64,000 nucleotides of DNA. Origin: Collinsella sp. AM33-4BH (GTDB lineage Bacteria > Actinomycetota > Coriobacteriia > Coriobacteriales > Coriobacteriaceae). The stretch is from positions 91,545 to 155,544 of the forward strand of contig NZ_QSIN01000006.1 in the NCBI RefSeq assembly GCF_003469205.1, written 5' to 3'. Positions 7,672 to 16,513 of this stretch are shown piece after piece (the first letter of the stretch is position 1; each line of letters opens with the position of its first letter). The position numbers and the translations under genes were made by a program. The notes below the pieces were generated by a model. That model was not told the origin of the DNA. It did not search any database and saw only the letters and a list, made by a program, of their open reading frames with translations.

Positions 7672-8368
7672 CGAAAACAAGGGCATACACGCCACGGGGG
7701 TATCGCCGCGTGTATGGGCCATGCTTGTTGTGGTCTGCGCTATTAATGTCGCGGCGCACCTTATGGTGATGCCGAGCTTGCCTGCACAGATTCCTACGCA
7801 CTGGGGAGCGAACGGCGCCGTCGACGGTTGGGGCCCTAGCTGGATGGCCTCCGCGCTCGGCGTGCTGCCTCTGGCACTTCTTGCAATGTTCTACGTGGTG
7901 CCACGCATTGACCCCAAAGGTGAGGCATATCGAACCTCGGGCAAGTTCTATCAGGGCTTCGTAATCGCCTTCACCTTGTTAATGTGTGCCATAAGCTGGT
8001 TGGGTGAGCTTACGGTCTGGGGCGTGGTGCCGGCGGTCGGTTCGGTCAACGTGCTGATTTCCGGTGCTATCGGTTTGCTGTTCATCGGCGTAGGCAACTA
8101 CTTGCCGCGTGTGAAGCAGAACTATACGCTCGGTATCAAGACGCCTTGGGCGCTTGCCGATCCCGAGAACTGGCGCCGTACGCAGCGTTTTGGCGGCGCC
8201 TGCTTTATGGTGCTGGGTGTTGGTTTGATTGTGATGGGCGTGGCGGGTAGCGTGCTTTCGAGTGAAGTCGTCGCCGCGGTGATTGCGGTTCTGGCGTTTG
8301 GTTCAGCTGGAGCTGCCTACGTCTATTCGTATCTGCTGTGGCGCAAATCGCAGCGAGCCGCTCGTTAA
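7664..8368 (+). CDS. SdpI-family membrane protein
   Basis: A 234-residue inner-membrane protein with about six hydrophobic segments and the DUF1648 signature PAQIPTHWGANGAVDGWGP near residues 40-58, followed by the SdpI-type region LPRVKQNYTLGIKTPWAL near 145-162. In Bacillus, SdpI is the immunity and signal protein for the SdpC toxin and holds SdpR at the membrane. ATG 7664 is chosen because AAGG at 7652-7655 is well spaced; ATG 7658 is possible. It is translationally coupled to the regulator. Without SdpABC in view, the role may be envelope-stress sensing; this is inference. Confidence 0.85.
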   Translation: MNNENKGIHATGVSPRVWAMLVVVCAINVAAHLMVMPSLPAQIPTHWGANGAVDGWGPSWMASALGVLPLALLAMFYVVPRIDPKGEAYRTSGKFYQGFVIAFTLLMCAISWLGELTVWGVVPAVGSVNVLISGAIGLLFIGVGNYLPRVKQNYTLGIKTPWALADPENWRRTQRFGGACFMVLGVGLIVMGVAGSVLSSEVVAAVIAVLAFGSAGAAYVYSYLLWRKSQRAAR

Positions 8369-8429
8369 GGTTGCGGAAAACTAGCGTACGCAGTTCATAG
8401 TGTGTTAAGGGGGACTTTTCCCAGGTAGT

Positions 8430-8465
8430 ATTAGGGGGTGTGGGCAACCATGCCCCTTTTTCGTT
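8430..8465 (+). terminator. Intrinsic terminator after the sdpI-like gene
   Basis: AGGGG and CCCCT arms around a short loop near 8431-8458, followed by TTTTT on plus. It separates the regulatory pair from ettA. Confidence 0.6.
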
Positions 8466-8552
8466 AAGTTTCAGAGCTGGTTTCCTCATTTCGTTTCCAC
8501 TAAAGCGAATCAAGAATAGGGAAACAGCAGGTAGAAAGGATAAAACAGGCAA

Positions 8553-10232
8553 ATGGCAGAGTTTATCTACCAGATGTATCAGGCTCGCAAGGCCCATGGC
8601 GACAAGGTAATCCTTGACGACGTGACCCTGAGCTTCTACCCCGGTGCCAAGATCGGTGTCGTGGGCCCCAACGGCATGGGCAAGTCGACCCTGCTCAAGA
8701 TTATGGCCGGCATTGAGGAGGTCTCCAACGGCGATGCCAGGCTCACCCCCGGCTACACCGTGGGTATCCTGCAGCAGGAGCCGCCGCTCGACGACGACAA
8801 GACCGTCATCGAGAACGTGCGCATGGCGTTTGGCGACATGATCGCCAAGGTCGATCGCTTCAACAAGATCGGCGAGGAGATGTGCGACCCGGACTGCGAC
8901 ATGGACGCCCTCATGGCCGAGATGGGCAAGCTTCAGGACGAGATCGATGCCGCCGATGGCTGGGATATCGATTCCAAGCTCGGCCAGGCCATGGACGCCC
9001 TGCAGCTGCCCGATTCCGACATGCCGGTCAACGTGCTTTCCGGCGGCGAGCGCCGTCGCGTGGCCCTGTGCAAGCTGCTGCTCGAGGCTCCCGACCTGCT
9101 GCTGCTTGACGAGCCCACAAACCACCTAGACGCTGAGTCGATCCTGTGGCTCGAGCACTTCCTTCACAACTACCAGGGCGCGGTGCTTGCCGTCACGCAC
9201 GATCGCTACTTCCTGGATAACGTTGCCGAGTGGATCTGCGAGGTCGACCGCGGTCACCTTTATCCCTACAAGGGCAACTACTCCACGTATCTGGAGACCA
9301 AGGCCGCCCGTATCGAGGCGCAGGGCAACCGCGACGCCAAGCTCGCCAAGCGCATGGAGGCCGAGCTCGAGTGGGTACGCAGCTCGCCCAAGGCTCGCCA
9401 GGCCAAGAACAAGGCTCGTCTGGCTCGCTACGAGGAGATGGAGGCCGAGGCCCGCGCAAGCCAGAAGCTCGACTGGACCGATATCCGCATTCCCGTTGGA
9501 CCGCGTTTGGGTAACAAGGTGCTCGAGGCCCATCACCTGCACAAGGAATTCGACGGTCGCGTGCTCATCGACGACCTTTCGTTCACCCTGCCGCGCAACG
9601 GCATCGTGGGCGTCATCGGCCCCAACGGTGTCGGTAAGACCACGCTGTTCAAGACCATCGTGGGCCTGGAGCCGCTGACTTCGGGCGAGCTCGAGGTGGG
9701 CGAGACCGTCAAGATCTCCTATGTCGATCAGAACCGTTCTGGCATCGACCCCGATAAGAACCTGTGGGAGGTCGTCTCGGACGGCCTGGACCACATGATG
9801 GTCGGCGAGACCGAGGTTCCGAGCCGTGCTTATGTGGCGAGCTTTGGCTTTAAGGGCCAGGACCAGCAGAAGCGCGCTGGCGTACTCTCCGGTGGCGAGC
9901 GCAACCGTCTGAACCTGGCGCTCACGCTCAAGCAGGGCGGCAACCTGCTGCTCCTCGACGAGCCCACGAACGATCTCGACGTCGAGACGCTGTCCTCACT
10001 CGAGGCGGCGCTGCTCGAGTTCCCGGGCTGCTCGGTGGTTATTAGCCACGACCGTATGTTCCTGGACCGCGTCGCCACGCACATTCTGGCGTGGGAGGGC
10101 ACCGACGAGAATCCGGGCAACTGGTATTGGTTCGAGGGCAACTTCGAGGCCTATCAGGCCAACCGCATCGAGCGCCTGGGCGAGGACGCAGCCCAGCCGC
10201 ATCGTATTCACCGCAAGCTGACGCGTGACTAG
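8553..10232 (+). CDS. ettA: Energy-dependent translational throttle protein EttA (ABC-F)
   Basis: A 559-residue soluble ABC-F ATPase with two ATP-binding cassettes that binds the ribosomal E site and gates the first elongation steps according to the ADP/ATP ratio. Walker A GPNGMGKST is near residues 36-44, with signature LSGGERRRVAL and Walker B LLLDEPTNHLD near 165-190. The second cassette has GPNGVGKTT near 355 and LSGGERNRLNL near 447. The charged interdomain linker carrying an arm-like helix (about 240-310) and the length match EttA rather than resistance ABC-Fs. It is monocistronic and followed by a hairpin. Confidence 0.95.
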   Translation: MAEFIYQMYQARKAHGDKVILDDVTLSFYPGAKIGVVGPNGMGKSTLLKIMAGIEEVSNGDARLTPGYTVGILQQEPPLDDDKTVIENVRMAFGDMIAKVDRFNKIGEEMCDPDCDMDALMAEMGKLQDEIDAADGWDIDSKLGQAMDALQLPDSDMPVNVLSGGERRRVALCKLLLEAPDLLLLDEPTNHLDAESILWLEHFLHNYQGAVLAVTHDRYFLDNVAEWICEVDRGHLYPYKGNYSTYLETKAARIEAQGNRDAKLAKRMEAELEWVRSSPKARQAKNKARLARYEEMEAEARASQKLDWTDIRIPVGPRLGNKVLEAHHLHKEFDGRVLIDDLSFTLPRNGIVGVIGPNGVGKTTLFKTIVGLEPLTSGELEVGETVKISYVDQNRSGIDPDKNLWEVVSDGLDHMMVGETEVPSRAYVASFGFKGQDQQKRAGVLSGGERNRLNLALTLKQGGNLLLLDEPTNDLDVETLSSLEAALLEFPGCSVVISHDRMFLDRVATHILAWEGTDENPGNWYWFEGNFEAYQANRIERLGEDAAQPHRIHRKLTRD

Positions 10233-10236
10233 GTTT

Positions 10237-10264
10237 GTTACGCGGTTTTACCAAACCGCGTAAC
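10237..10264 (+). terminator. Perfect 12-bp hairpin after ettA
   Basis: GTTACGCGGTTT (10237-10248) pairs perfectly with AAACCGCGTAAC (10253-10264) over a 4-nt loop. It lacks a T-run, so it may be a weak terminator or an mRNA 3'-end stabiliser. Confidence 0.5.
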
Positions 10265-10277
10265 GAGATGATGCTGC

Positions 10278-10377
10278 GCGAGCCGCAAGCACCCCATCTT
10301 GTCGTTCAAACCGTCGCTCGCGTACCAAAGTACGCGTCGCTCCTCTTTCACGGCAACCTGGGGCACTTGCGGCTCGC
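10278..10377. repeat. Dispersed palindromic element, copy 1
   Basis: Outer arms GCGAGCCGCAAG (10278-10289) and CTTGCGGCTCGC (10366-10377) are a perfect 12-bp inverted repeat. They enclose a core (10290-10365) with CACCCCATCTTG at one end, CAACCTGGGG at the other and a central CGCGTAC-CAAA-GTACGCG hairpin. The same core occurs in reverse orientation at 34569-34653 with different outer arms. No ORF is plausible here. Confidence 0.7.
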
Positions 10378-10429
10378 TCGCTGTTGGTTACGATGCATCG
10401 ACAAATGAGCAATTTAAACGAATGAGCAA

Positions 10430-10465
10430 AAACGGCTCAAATCCTGATTTGGATTTGAGCCGTTT
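10430..10465 (-). terminator. Intrinsic terminator of the unrecognised 431-residue gene
   Basis: A perfect 15-bp stem, 10430-10444 with 10451-10465, over a 6-nt loop. Read on minus it ends GCCGTTTTTG, giving a T-run just beyond the stop of the gene at 10470. Confidence 0.8.
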
Positions 10466-10469
10466 GTCG

Positions 10470-11765
10470 TTACTGCTCGGGTTCTTCGACTTTATCGATG
10501 GTCCAGGCGGCTCCGAGACCGCCGGCGGTGTTGCGGCGGATGCGCACGGCAACCTCGCGGCGCTCGCCGGCCTGCGTGTAGTGCAGGGGGAAGCTTGCGC
10601 GGTTTCGCGCGGCCTCGATGGTACCGCGCTCGCGGGCGATCCAGTAGTACTCGCCGACGATGCCGAGCGTGTCGGCGCCGTAGGGGAGATAGGTCGACAG
10701 CTGGTGCAAAAGCGGGTCGGGGCAGAAGACCTCGGTTGTGAAATCGACGGGGAAGTCCTCGGGGATGGCGGGCGCTGCGGGTGCGGGGGCCGGTGCTGCA
10801 GCGGGGACCGGAGCCGGTGCGGGAATCTGGTCATAGACAGGTTCGGATGCGGACTCGATGACGGGTGCAGACTCAGGCACCGGTTCCGGCTTAACTGCGG
10901 AATCTGTCGGTTCCACGGAGACGGATGTGTCTTCAGTCTCGGTTTTGGCATCGGCTTGCGGGGCGTCCTCTGCCTCGACAGGCAGCTTTGCTTCGACCGG
11001 CGTGGATGCCATGGTGGTGATGCCGGCGTTGGCGTTCTCGGGGTCATAGACAACCGTGAGCGAGATGGCGGGCTGCGGCGTCTCGGGCTCCGGCGCCGAC
11101 TCGGTAGCGCCTTGATCGGCGGGCTCGTCGGACTGATCGTCCTCGGCCTCGTTGCCAAAGACATCGCTGTTTTGGAACGCAGACGTCTCGGGTTGGTTAG
11201 CGGCTTCTTCGGTTGTCGACTTGGGGGCCTCGTTGAGCTCCACAGCGGCTTCCTGCTCTGACATGACTTCGGGATCGGTCATGGCGGCGATTTCGGTTTC
11301 GGCTTCTGCTGCTACCTCAATAGCGACTTCGATCTCTGTCTCGGGCTCGGGCTCCGGAGCGACTTCGGCCACGGGCTCGGGACGCTTAACGTGCTTGGGG
11401 CGTACAGCCTTGAGGTCTTTCTCGCCGCGCTTTTTCTTTTTGTAGGACTGCTTGGTACCCTTGGCAGCCTTGGGCTTGTCCTCGCCTTTGGCAAGGGCGG
11501 TATCCCAGGCCTCGTTGGCGATGACGGTGGCATACAGGCGACCGCCCTTAAAGACGGTCAGCTTAATGCAGTCGTCGAGCTCCTCGAGCAGCTCGCGCGT
11601 GGACTCAAAGCCTAGGTCATAAGCGGCCATATCGCCGGTGGCGAGCGCCTCCTCGACCTGCGTCATAAACGTTTGCTTGCCGCATCCGATTGCATCGCGC
11701 AGCAGACGATACAGATAGATGTGGTTGCCCAGCGATAGCGTGGGCTTAACTATTGTCTTGCTCAT
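10470..11765 (-). CDS. Unrecognised protein with conserved ends and a Glu/Pro/Ala-rich middle
   Basis: A 431-residue protein that I do not recognise. ATG 11765 follows AGAGGAG on minus. Residues 1-100 form a compact, probably globular region with repeated Leu/Tyr (HIYLYRLLRDAIG). A Lys-rich stretch (KKKKRGEKDLK near 110) follows. Residues about 125-330 are low complexity, rich in Glu, Pro, Ala and Thr. The last about 100 residues are again ordered-looking (CPDPLLHQLSTYLPYG, YYWIARERG). There is no signal peptide or membrane segment, so it is predicted cytoplasmic. The basic tract could bind nucleic acid or ribosomes; that is a guess. It is transcribed alone with its own terminator. Confidence 0.75.
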   Translation of the reverse strand: MSKTIVKPTLSLGNHIYLYRLLRDAIGCGKQTFMTQVEEALATGDMAAYDLGFESTRELLEELDDCIKLTVFKGGRLYATVIANEAWDTALAKGEDKPKAAKGTKQSYKKKKRGEKDLKAVRPKHVKRPEPVAEVAPEPEPETEIEVAIEVAAEAETEIAAMTDPEVMSEQEAAVELNEAPKSTTEEAANQPETSAFQNSDVFGNEAEDDQSDEPADQGATESAPEPETPQPAISLTVVYDPENANAGITTMASTPVEAKLPVEAEDAPQADAKTETEDTSVSVEPTDSAVKPEPVPESAPVIESASEPVYDQIPAPAPVPAAAPAPAPAAPAIPEDFPVDFTTEVFCPDPLLHQLSTYLPYGADTLGIVGEYYWIARERGTIEAARNRASFPLHYTQAGERREVAVRIRRNTAGGLGAAWTIDKVEEPEQ

Positions 11766-11836
11766 GGCAAATCTCCTCTTTACACACCAAAGCATCTTAC
11801 CATCGCACGGGGCGTGCTACCTCGGCGCCCAAGGCA

Positions 11837-11869
11837 AACGGGCGCGACCGTTGCCGGTTCGCGCCCGTT
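11837..11869. terminator. Terminator-like hairpin after the low-complexity membrane protein
   Basis: AACGGGCGCGACC (11837-11849) pairs with GGTTCGCGCCCGTT (11856-11869) with one bulge. It lies between the stop of the minus-strand gene at 11904 and the start of the next minus-strand gene. Confidence 0.6.
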
Positions 11870-11903
11870 ATACAGGTTGGTTCTCTTTGAGAGGCAAACG
11901 TGC

Positions 11904-12848
11904 TTAGTTACCCGATGCCGTGCCTTGGCTCGAGCTGTCAGATGCCGTGCCGGACGCGGTTCCACTCGAGCTGTTGGTGTTGCCGTTGTCGGTAGATCCC
12001 GTACTCGATGTATTGCCGTTCGCCTGGTCGCCCGTGCTCGGTTGAGAGTCGTCAGTCGTTTGGCTTGAGTCGGTCGTGCCGGATTGCGTGCCGCTGTTGG
12101 CCGTAGAGGAATCGACGCCCTGCGATTGATCAGGGGTGTTCGAGGACGAGTCGGCGGATGCGGAGTTGCCCTGCGGGTCGTCCTGCTGGCCTTGCGATTG
12201 ACCTGAGCTATCCACGTCGTGCTCGGTCGTGCGCGACGAAAGGATTGGCTCGGGGCGCTCGCCCAGGCCCTCACCGGCAGTGGTGATAAGGATGGCGCCG
12301 GCGCAAGCGATGACCGCAACGATGGCGATGGCGATCGAGAAGACGATGACCTTCTTTTGCGTCTGGCTGCGCTCTGCCGCCGCCTTGGCGCGCAGGCTGT
12401 TGGGGGCGACGCGCGCCGTGGTCGCGCGCCCCGCAATCTGGCGCATCTCCTGCGTAGTCGCGGCGCCGCCCAGGTGCTCCTCGGCATCAAACTCAACGGG
12501 CTCATAGGCGCCGGCGGGGTAGTCGACGGCGGTGTGCGTGCCTTTGAGGGCTTCGGCGCTGGCAGAGATAAAGTGGCGGTAGATCTGCGAGGACACAACG
12601 GTGATGACCGAGCTCACGGCAGCGCCGATCACCGATCCGGCGATACCGATCTTGGAGGCAAGCGCGACGCTCGTGGCGGCAGCTGCGGCGCCGGCGATGA
12701 TTTGGGGAATGGAAATGTCGTCGAACAGGCCCTTTTTGGGCGCGATGGCCATGGTCTGTCCGATGGAATGGTTCTCGTGCACGCCGTTGTTGAGCGCGGC
12801 CGGTGTCATGACGCGCGTGCGCGGCGCGTCGGTGTACTTGGTTGTCAT
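11904..12848 (-). CDS. Unrecognised membrane protein with a Ser/Thr/Gly/Asn-rich tail
   Basis: A 314-residue protein of unknown family. ATG 12848 is preceded on minus by GGGAGGACC. A long Ala-rich hydrophobic region at residues 49-88 and a clear membrane span at 167-191 frame a charged loop of about 80 residues. Residues about 195-314 are almost entirely Ser, Thr, Gly, Asn, Gln and Asp, typical of an extended surface stalk outside the membrane. No LPxTG motif or lipobox is seen. Topology is inferred. It is monocistronic, with a terminator-like hairpin downstream. Confidence 0.75.
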   Translation of the reverse strand: MTTKYTDAPRTRVMTPAALNNGVHENHSIGQTMAIAPKKGLFDDISIPQIIAGAAAAATSVALASKIGIAGSVIGAAVSSVITVVSSQIYRHFISASAEALKGTHTAVDYPAGAYEPVEFDAEEHLGGAATTQEMRQIAGRATTARVAPNSLRAKAAAERSQTQKKVIVFSIAIAIVAVIACAGAILITTAGEGLGERPEPILSSRTTEHDVDSSGQSQGQQDDPQGNSASADSSSNTPDQSQGVDSSTANSGTQSGTTDSSQTTDDSQPSTGDQANGNTSSTGSTDNGNTNSSSGTASGTASDSSSQGTASGN

Positions 12849-13051
12849 ACGGGGTCCTCCCGGTGTAAATCTGCTTCGTTTCATGCAGCCATCAGGGTAC
12901 CCACCAGATGTGAATCGTACGTGACATTTAGCAGATACCATCAACTCATCAATAGCTCACCAAGTTGGTGGGATGCGGTTGCGCCCGGCGGTTGAACTAC
13001 AATAAGGCTTGCTAATTGTTATGAATGGCGTCTACGCACGGGAGCATTCTT

Positions 13052-15031
13052 ATGGATCTTCACCTTTCTCAGTCTGACGGCTTTTTGCGTGTGGCGGCGG
13101 CGTCGCCGCGGATTCGCGTGGCCGATGTCGAGGGCAATGCCGAGGTGGCGTTGGCTGCCGTGCGTGAGGCTGCCGAGCGTGGCGTTCGCGCGCTGGTGCT
13201 GCCCGAGCTTAACCTGACCGGCTATACCGCGGCCGATCTGTTCCATAACCGCACACTGCTGCATGCCTGCGAGGCTGCTCTGGTGCATATCCTCGACGAG
13301 ACTCGTGAGCTGCCGATTGTCTTTACCATTGGTCTTCCCGTTGCGGTTGCCGAGAATATCTACAACTGCGCCGCCGTGTGCTGCGCGGGCGAGCTTTTGG
13401 GCCTCACGGCCAAGAAGTATTTGCCCAACTATGGCGAGTTCTATGAGCGCCGTTGGTTTGCTCCGGCACCTACCGATCCCGTTTGGCTTGAATTTGCCGG
13501 TCAGGGTCCGGTCCCGCTGGGCTCGGGGCTTGTCTACCGTTGCTGTGATGAGGGCGCCGAGGACCTGGTGCTGGGCGTTGAGGTCTGCGAGGACCTGTGG
13601 GTGCCGGCGCCTCCTTCGACCGAGATGGCGCTTGCCGGTGCGACGGTGATTCTCAACCCGTCGGCTTCGGACGAGATTATCGGTAAGGCAGACTATCGCC
13701 GCAGCCTCATCTCCAATCAGAGCGCGCGCCTGTACTGTGCCTATGCGTATGCAGACGCGAGCGAGGGCGAGTCCACGACCGATATGGTCTTTGCGGGCGA
13801 GAACCTCGTCTACGAAAACGGCTCCAAGCTCGCCGCGACCAAACTGCTTACTTGCGATATGGCCATCGCCGACGTTGACCTTGACCGCCTGGTTGCCGAG
13901 CGCCGTCGTTCGACGACGTGGACGCGCGCGGACGATGCGCCGGAGGCCACGGCCGTTGAGTTTTCGTTTGAGGGCGTGTTGGCCGAAGAGCCTGTCCTGC
14001 GCGATGCCTGCGATATCGACCGCGTTTTCCCGCGCGCGCCCTTTGTACCGGCCGACCATGGTGACCTGGCCGAGCGCTGCGAGACCATCCTCGACCTGCA
14101 GACCGCCGGCCTCAAGACCCGCCTGGCCCATACGGGCACCAAGGCTGCAGTCATCGGTCTTTCGGGCGGCCTTGATTCTACACTGGCACTGCTCGTGACG
14201 GTGCGTGCCTTCGATGCACTGGGGCTGCCGCGCACGGGTATCACGGCGGTCTCCATGCCCGGCTTTGGCACGACGCATCGCACTAAGTCCAACGCCGAGT
14301 CGCTCGCGCGCGACCTGGGCGTGAGCTTCCGCGAGGTTTCGATCCACGCGGCTGTGGAGCAGCACTTCAAGGACATTGAGCACGATCCGACCGTGCAGGA
14401 CGTGACCTACGAGAACAGCCAGGCCCGCGAGCGTACGCAGATTCTGATGGATCTGGCCAACCAGGCTGGCGGTTTTGTCATCGGCACGGGTGACCTGTCG
14501 GAGTTGGCACTCGGCTGGGCTACCTATAACGGCGACCACATGAGCATGTACGCCGTCAACGCGAGCGTGCCCAAGACACTCGTGCGTCACTTGGTGCGTT
14601 ATGCGGCTGATGTCTTTGGCGGGCGTATTGCCGAGGTTTTGCTCGATATCCTCGACACGCCGGTGTCCCCCGAGCTTCTGCCGCCCACGGGCGACGGCGA
14701 GATTGCGCAGAAGACTGAGGATTTGGTGGGCCCGTACGAGTTGCACGACTACTTCCTCTACTACTTGCTGCGTTTTGGCTTTGAGCCGGGCAAGATCTAC
14801 CGCATGGCGCTCAAGAGTTTCGAGGGTGTCTACGACGCCAAGACCGTCCACACGTGGCTGCGTACGTTCTATCGTCGCTTCTTTGCCCAGCAGTTTAAGC
14901 GCAGCTGCCTGCCCGATGGCCCCAAGGTTGGTTCGGTGACGCTCAGCCCGCGCGGCGATTGGCGTATGCCGAGTGACGCCAGCTCGCGTCTGTGGCTTGC
15001 GCAGATCGACGCGCTCAATCCAGTTGACTAA
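13052..15031 (+). CDS. nadE: Glutamine-dependent NAD+ synthetase NadE
   Basis: A 659-residue two-domain enzyme converting nicotinate adenine dinucleotide to NAD+ with ATP and glutamine-derived ammonia. The N-terminal nitrilase-type amidase domain has its catalytic triad at Glu52 (LPELNLTG), Lys121 (AKKYLPNYGEF) and Cys179 (VEVCEDLW). The C-terminal synthetase has the PP-loop SGGLDST near residue 372. ATG 13052 is selected because GGGAG lies at 13040-13044; an in-frame ATG at 13025 lacks such a site. Length fits the long actinobacterial form. It is followed by a strong terminator. Confidence 0.95.
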   Translation: MDLHLSQSDGFLRVAAASPRIRVADVEGNAEVALAAVREAAERGVRALVLPELNLTGYTAADLFHNRTLLHACEAALVHILDETRELPIVFTIGLPVAVAENIYNCAAVCCAGELLGLTAKKYLPNYGEFYERRWFAPAPTDPVWLEFAGQGPVPLGSGLVYRCCDEGAEDLVLGVEVCEDLWVPAPPSTEMALAGATVILNPSASDEIIGKADYRRSLISNQSARLYCAYAYADASEGESTTDMVFAGENLVYENGSKLAATKLLTCDMAIADVDLDRLVAERRRSTTWTRADDAPEATAVEFSFEGVLAEEPVLRDACDIDRVFPRAPFVPADHGDLAERCETILDLQTAGLKTRLAHTGTKAAVIGLSGGLDSTLALLVTVRAFDALGLPRTGITAVSMPGFGTTHRTKSNAESLARDLGVSFREVSIHAAVEQHFKDIEHDPTVQDVTYENSQARERTQILMDLANQAGGFVIGTGDLSELALGWATYNGDHMSMYAVNASVPKTLVRHLVRYAADVFGGRIAEVLLDILDTPVSPELLPPTGDGEIAQKTEDLVGPYELHDYFLYYLLRFGFEPGKIYRMALKSFEGVYDAKTVHTWLRTFYRRFFAQQFKRSCLPDGPKVGSVTLSPRGDWRMPSDASSRLWLAQIDALNPVD

Positions 15032-15100
15032 GGTTGGCTAAATTGAACCAATACGGGGGTTGCAAGCGTTACACTTTTGCAATCTGATGGCCCGTATCGC

Positions 15101-15130
15101 GCGGCGCTCTTGTCGGAGCGCCGCTTTTTT
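15101..15130 (+). terminator. Intrinsic terminator after nadE
   Basis: GCGGCGCTC (15101-15109) pairs with GAGCGCCGC (15116-15124), followed by TTTTTT. It lies only 19 bases before the aminotransferase start, so it may also attenuate that gene. Confidence 0.85.
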
Positions 15131-15148
15131 ATATCGGAAGGTGGCACC

Positions 15149-16312
15149 ATGCAGGTATCGCAGCGTCTCGACCGCTTTGGCGCGGAGGTCTTCGCCTCGC
15201 TCAACAACAAGCTGCTCGCGCTGAAGGCTCAGGGCAAGACCATTTACAACATGAGCGTGGGCACGCCCGACTTTAAGCCGTACGGCCACGTGGTCGAGGC
15301 GCTCACACAAGCAGCCCAGGATCCCGAGATGTGGAAGTACGCCTTGCGCGACCTGCCCGAACTCAAGCAGGCCGTATGCGATTACTATGAGCGTCGCTTT
15401 GGCGTTTCGGGCATTACACCGTCCATGGTGCAGTCGTGCAACGGCACGCAGGAGGGCGTGGGCCATTTGGGCCTGGCCCTGCTCGATCCGGGTGACACCA
15501 TCCTGGTTCCCGATCCGTGCTACCCGGTCTTTGAGGCGGGTGCCAAGATTGCCGATGCCAAGCTCGAGTACTATCCGTTGGTCGCCGAGCATAATTACCT
15601 GCCCTATGTGGCGGGTATCGATCCCGAGGTGGCCGATCGTGCCAAGTATATGATCGTGTCGCTGCCCGCCAACCCGGTGGGCTCGGTGGGCACGCCCGAG
15701 GTCTACGAGGAGATCATCGCTTTTGCCCGCGAGCACGACCTGCTCATCGTTCACGACAATGCATACTCCGATATCGTGTTTGACGGTGAGCCGGGCGGCA
15801 GCTTCTTGCAGTATCCCGGTGCGCTCGAGGTGGGCGTGGAGTTTTTCTCGCTCTCCAAGTCGTTTAACGTCACTGGTGCCCGCATCGGCTTTTTGGTCGG
15901 CCGCGAGGATGTGGTCTCTGCCTTTGCCAAACTGCGCGGCCAGATCGACTTTGGCATGTTCTTCCCGATCCAGAAGGCTGCTATCGCCTGTCTGAACGGT
16001 CCGCGCGATGAGGTCGAGGCGCAGCGTCTGAAGTACCAGGAGCGCCGTGATGCCCTGTGCGACGGTCTTGAGAACTTGGGCTGGGAGCGTCCCAACGCGC
16101 ATGGCTCTATGTTTGTGTGGGCCAAGCTTCCCGGTGGTCGCACCGATTCCATGGCGTTTTGCGAGGAGCTTATGGAGAAGGCCGGCGTTGTGGTGACGCC
16201 GGGCGCGAGCTTTGGTCCTTCGGGCGAGGGACACGTGCGCATGGCGCTGGTCCTGCCGCCCGATCAGATTGCTTTGGCTGTCGAGGCCATTCGCGAGGCG
16301 GGCCTGTATTAG
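15149..16312 (+). CDS. Class I/II PLP aminotransferase, candidate N-acetyl-LL-diaminopimelate or LL-DAP aminotransferase
   Basis: A 387-residue fold-type I aminotransferase. ATG 15149 follows GGAAGG. The N-terminal NMSVGTPDF, the VPDPCYPVF region and the Schiff-base lysine in SLSKSFNVTGARIG (about Lys237) are clear, with a final Arg-containing HVRMAL substrate segment near residue 360. Members of this branch act as LL-diaminopimelate or N-acetyl-DAP aminotransferases, among others. Because dapH and a candidate N-acetyl-DAP deacetylase lie 4-9 kb downstream, the PatA-like role is attractive, but aspartate, alanine or aromatic substrates cannot be excluded. It is monocistronic. Confidence 0.8.
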   Translation: MQVSQRLDRFGAEVFASLNNKLLALKAQGKTIYNMSVGTPDFKPYGHVVEALTQAAQDPEMWKYALRDLPELKQAVCDYYERRFGVSGITPSMVQSCNGTQEGVGHLGLALLDPGDTILVPDPCYPVFEAGAKIADAKLEYYPLVAEHNYLPYVAGIDPEVADRAKYMIVSLPANPVGSVGTPEVYEEIIAFAREHDLLIVHDNAYSDIVFDGEPGGSFLQYPGALEVGVEFFSLSKSFNVTGARIGFLVGREDVVSAFAKLRGQIDFGMFFPIQKAAIACLNGPRDEVEAQRLKYQERRDALCDGLENLGWERPNAHGSMFVWAKLPGGRTDSMAFCEELMEKAGVVVTPGASFGPSGEGHVRMALVLPPDQIALAVEAIREAGLY

Positions 16313-16455
16313 AAAGCTATTTCGCCTCGTCAATAGCTCGAAACCGATTTCGTGCAGTTATTTTACGAATCCTGCAAACAATTTCGGTAAACGGTCGATT
16401 TTTGGCTGCGAATAGGAGCATAATCAAAGTCCCGATTGGATGTATTGGGATTACG

Positions 16456-16488
16456 GCAAGCCGCTCGGGTCGTTCCCGGGCGGCTTGC
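16456..16488 (+). promoter_or_regulatory. Strong 14-bp hairpin in the ldh leader
   Basis: Arms 16456-16469 and 16475-16488 pair over 14 bp with one G-U, loop TCGTT. It ends 14 bases before the GGGAG ribosome-binding site of ldh and has no T-run. It is likely an mRNA-stabilising or regulatory 5'-UTR structure rather than a terminator. Confidence 0.55.
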
Positions 16489-16513
16489 TTGTGGAGAGAG
16501 ATGGGAGTTTCTA

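Noticed and set aside
10299..11261. Gly-rich plus-strand protein opposite the 431-residue gene
   Set aside because: It begins inside the palindromic element, crosses the minus-strand terminator and is the complement of Glu/Pro/Ala codons.
13019..14851. Long open frame antisense to nadE
   Set aside because: It mirrors nadE codon bias; no ribosome-binding site or recognisable domain. Similar antisense frames over ackA (45519-46718, 46790-48025), the ATP-grasp gene (29734-31497) and GH1 (55951-57714) were rejected for the same reason.
15040..15100. Promoter for the aminotransferase built on TTGCAAGCGTTACACTTTTGCAA
   Set aside because: The two half-sites resemble -35/-10 boxes only with wrong spacing; left unannotated.
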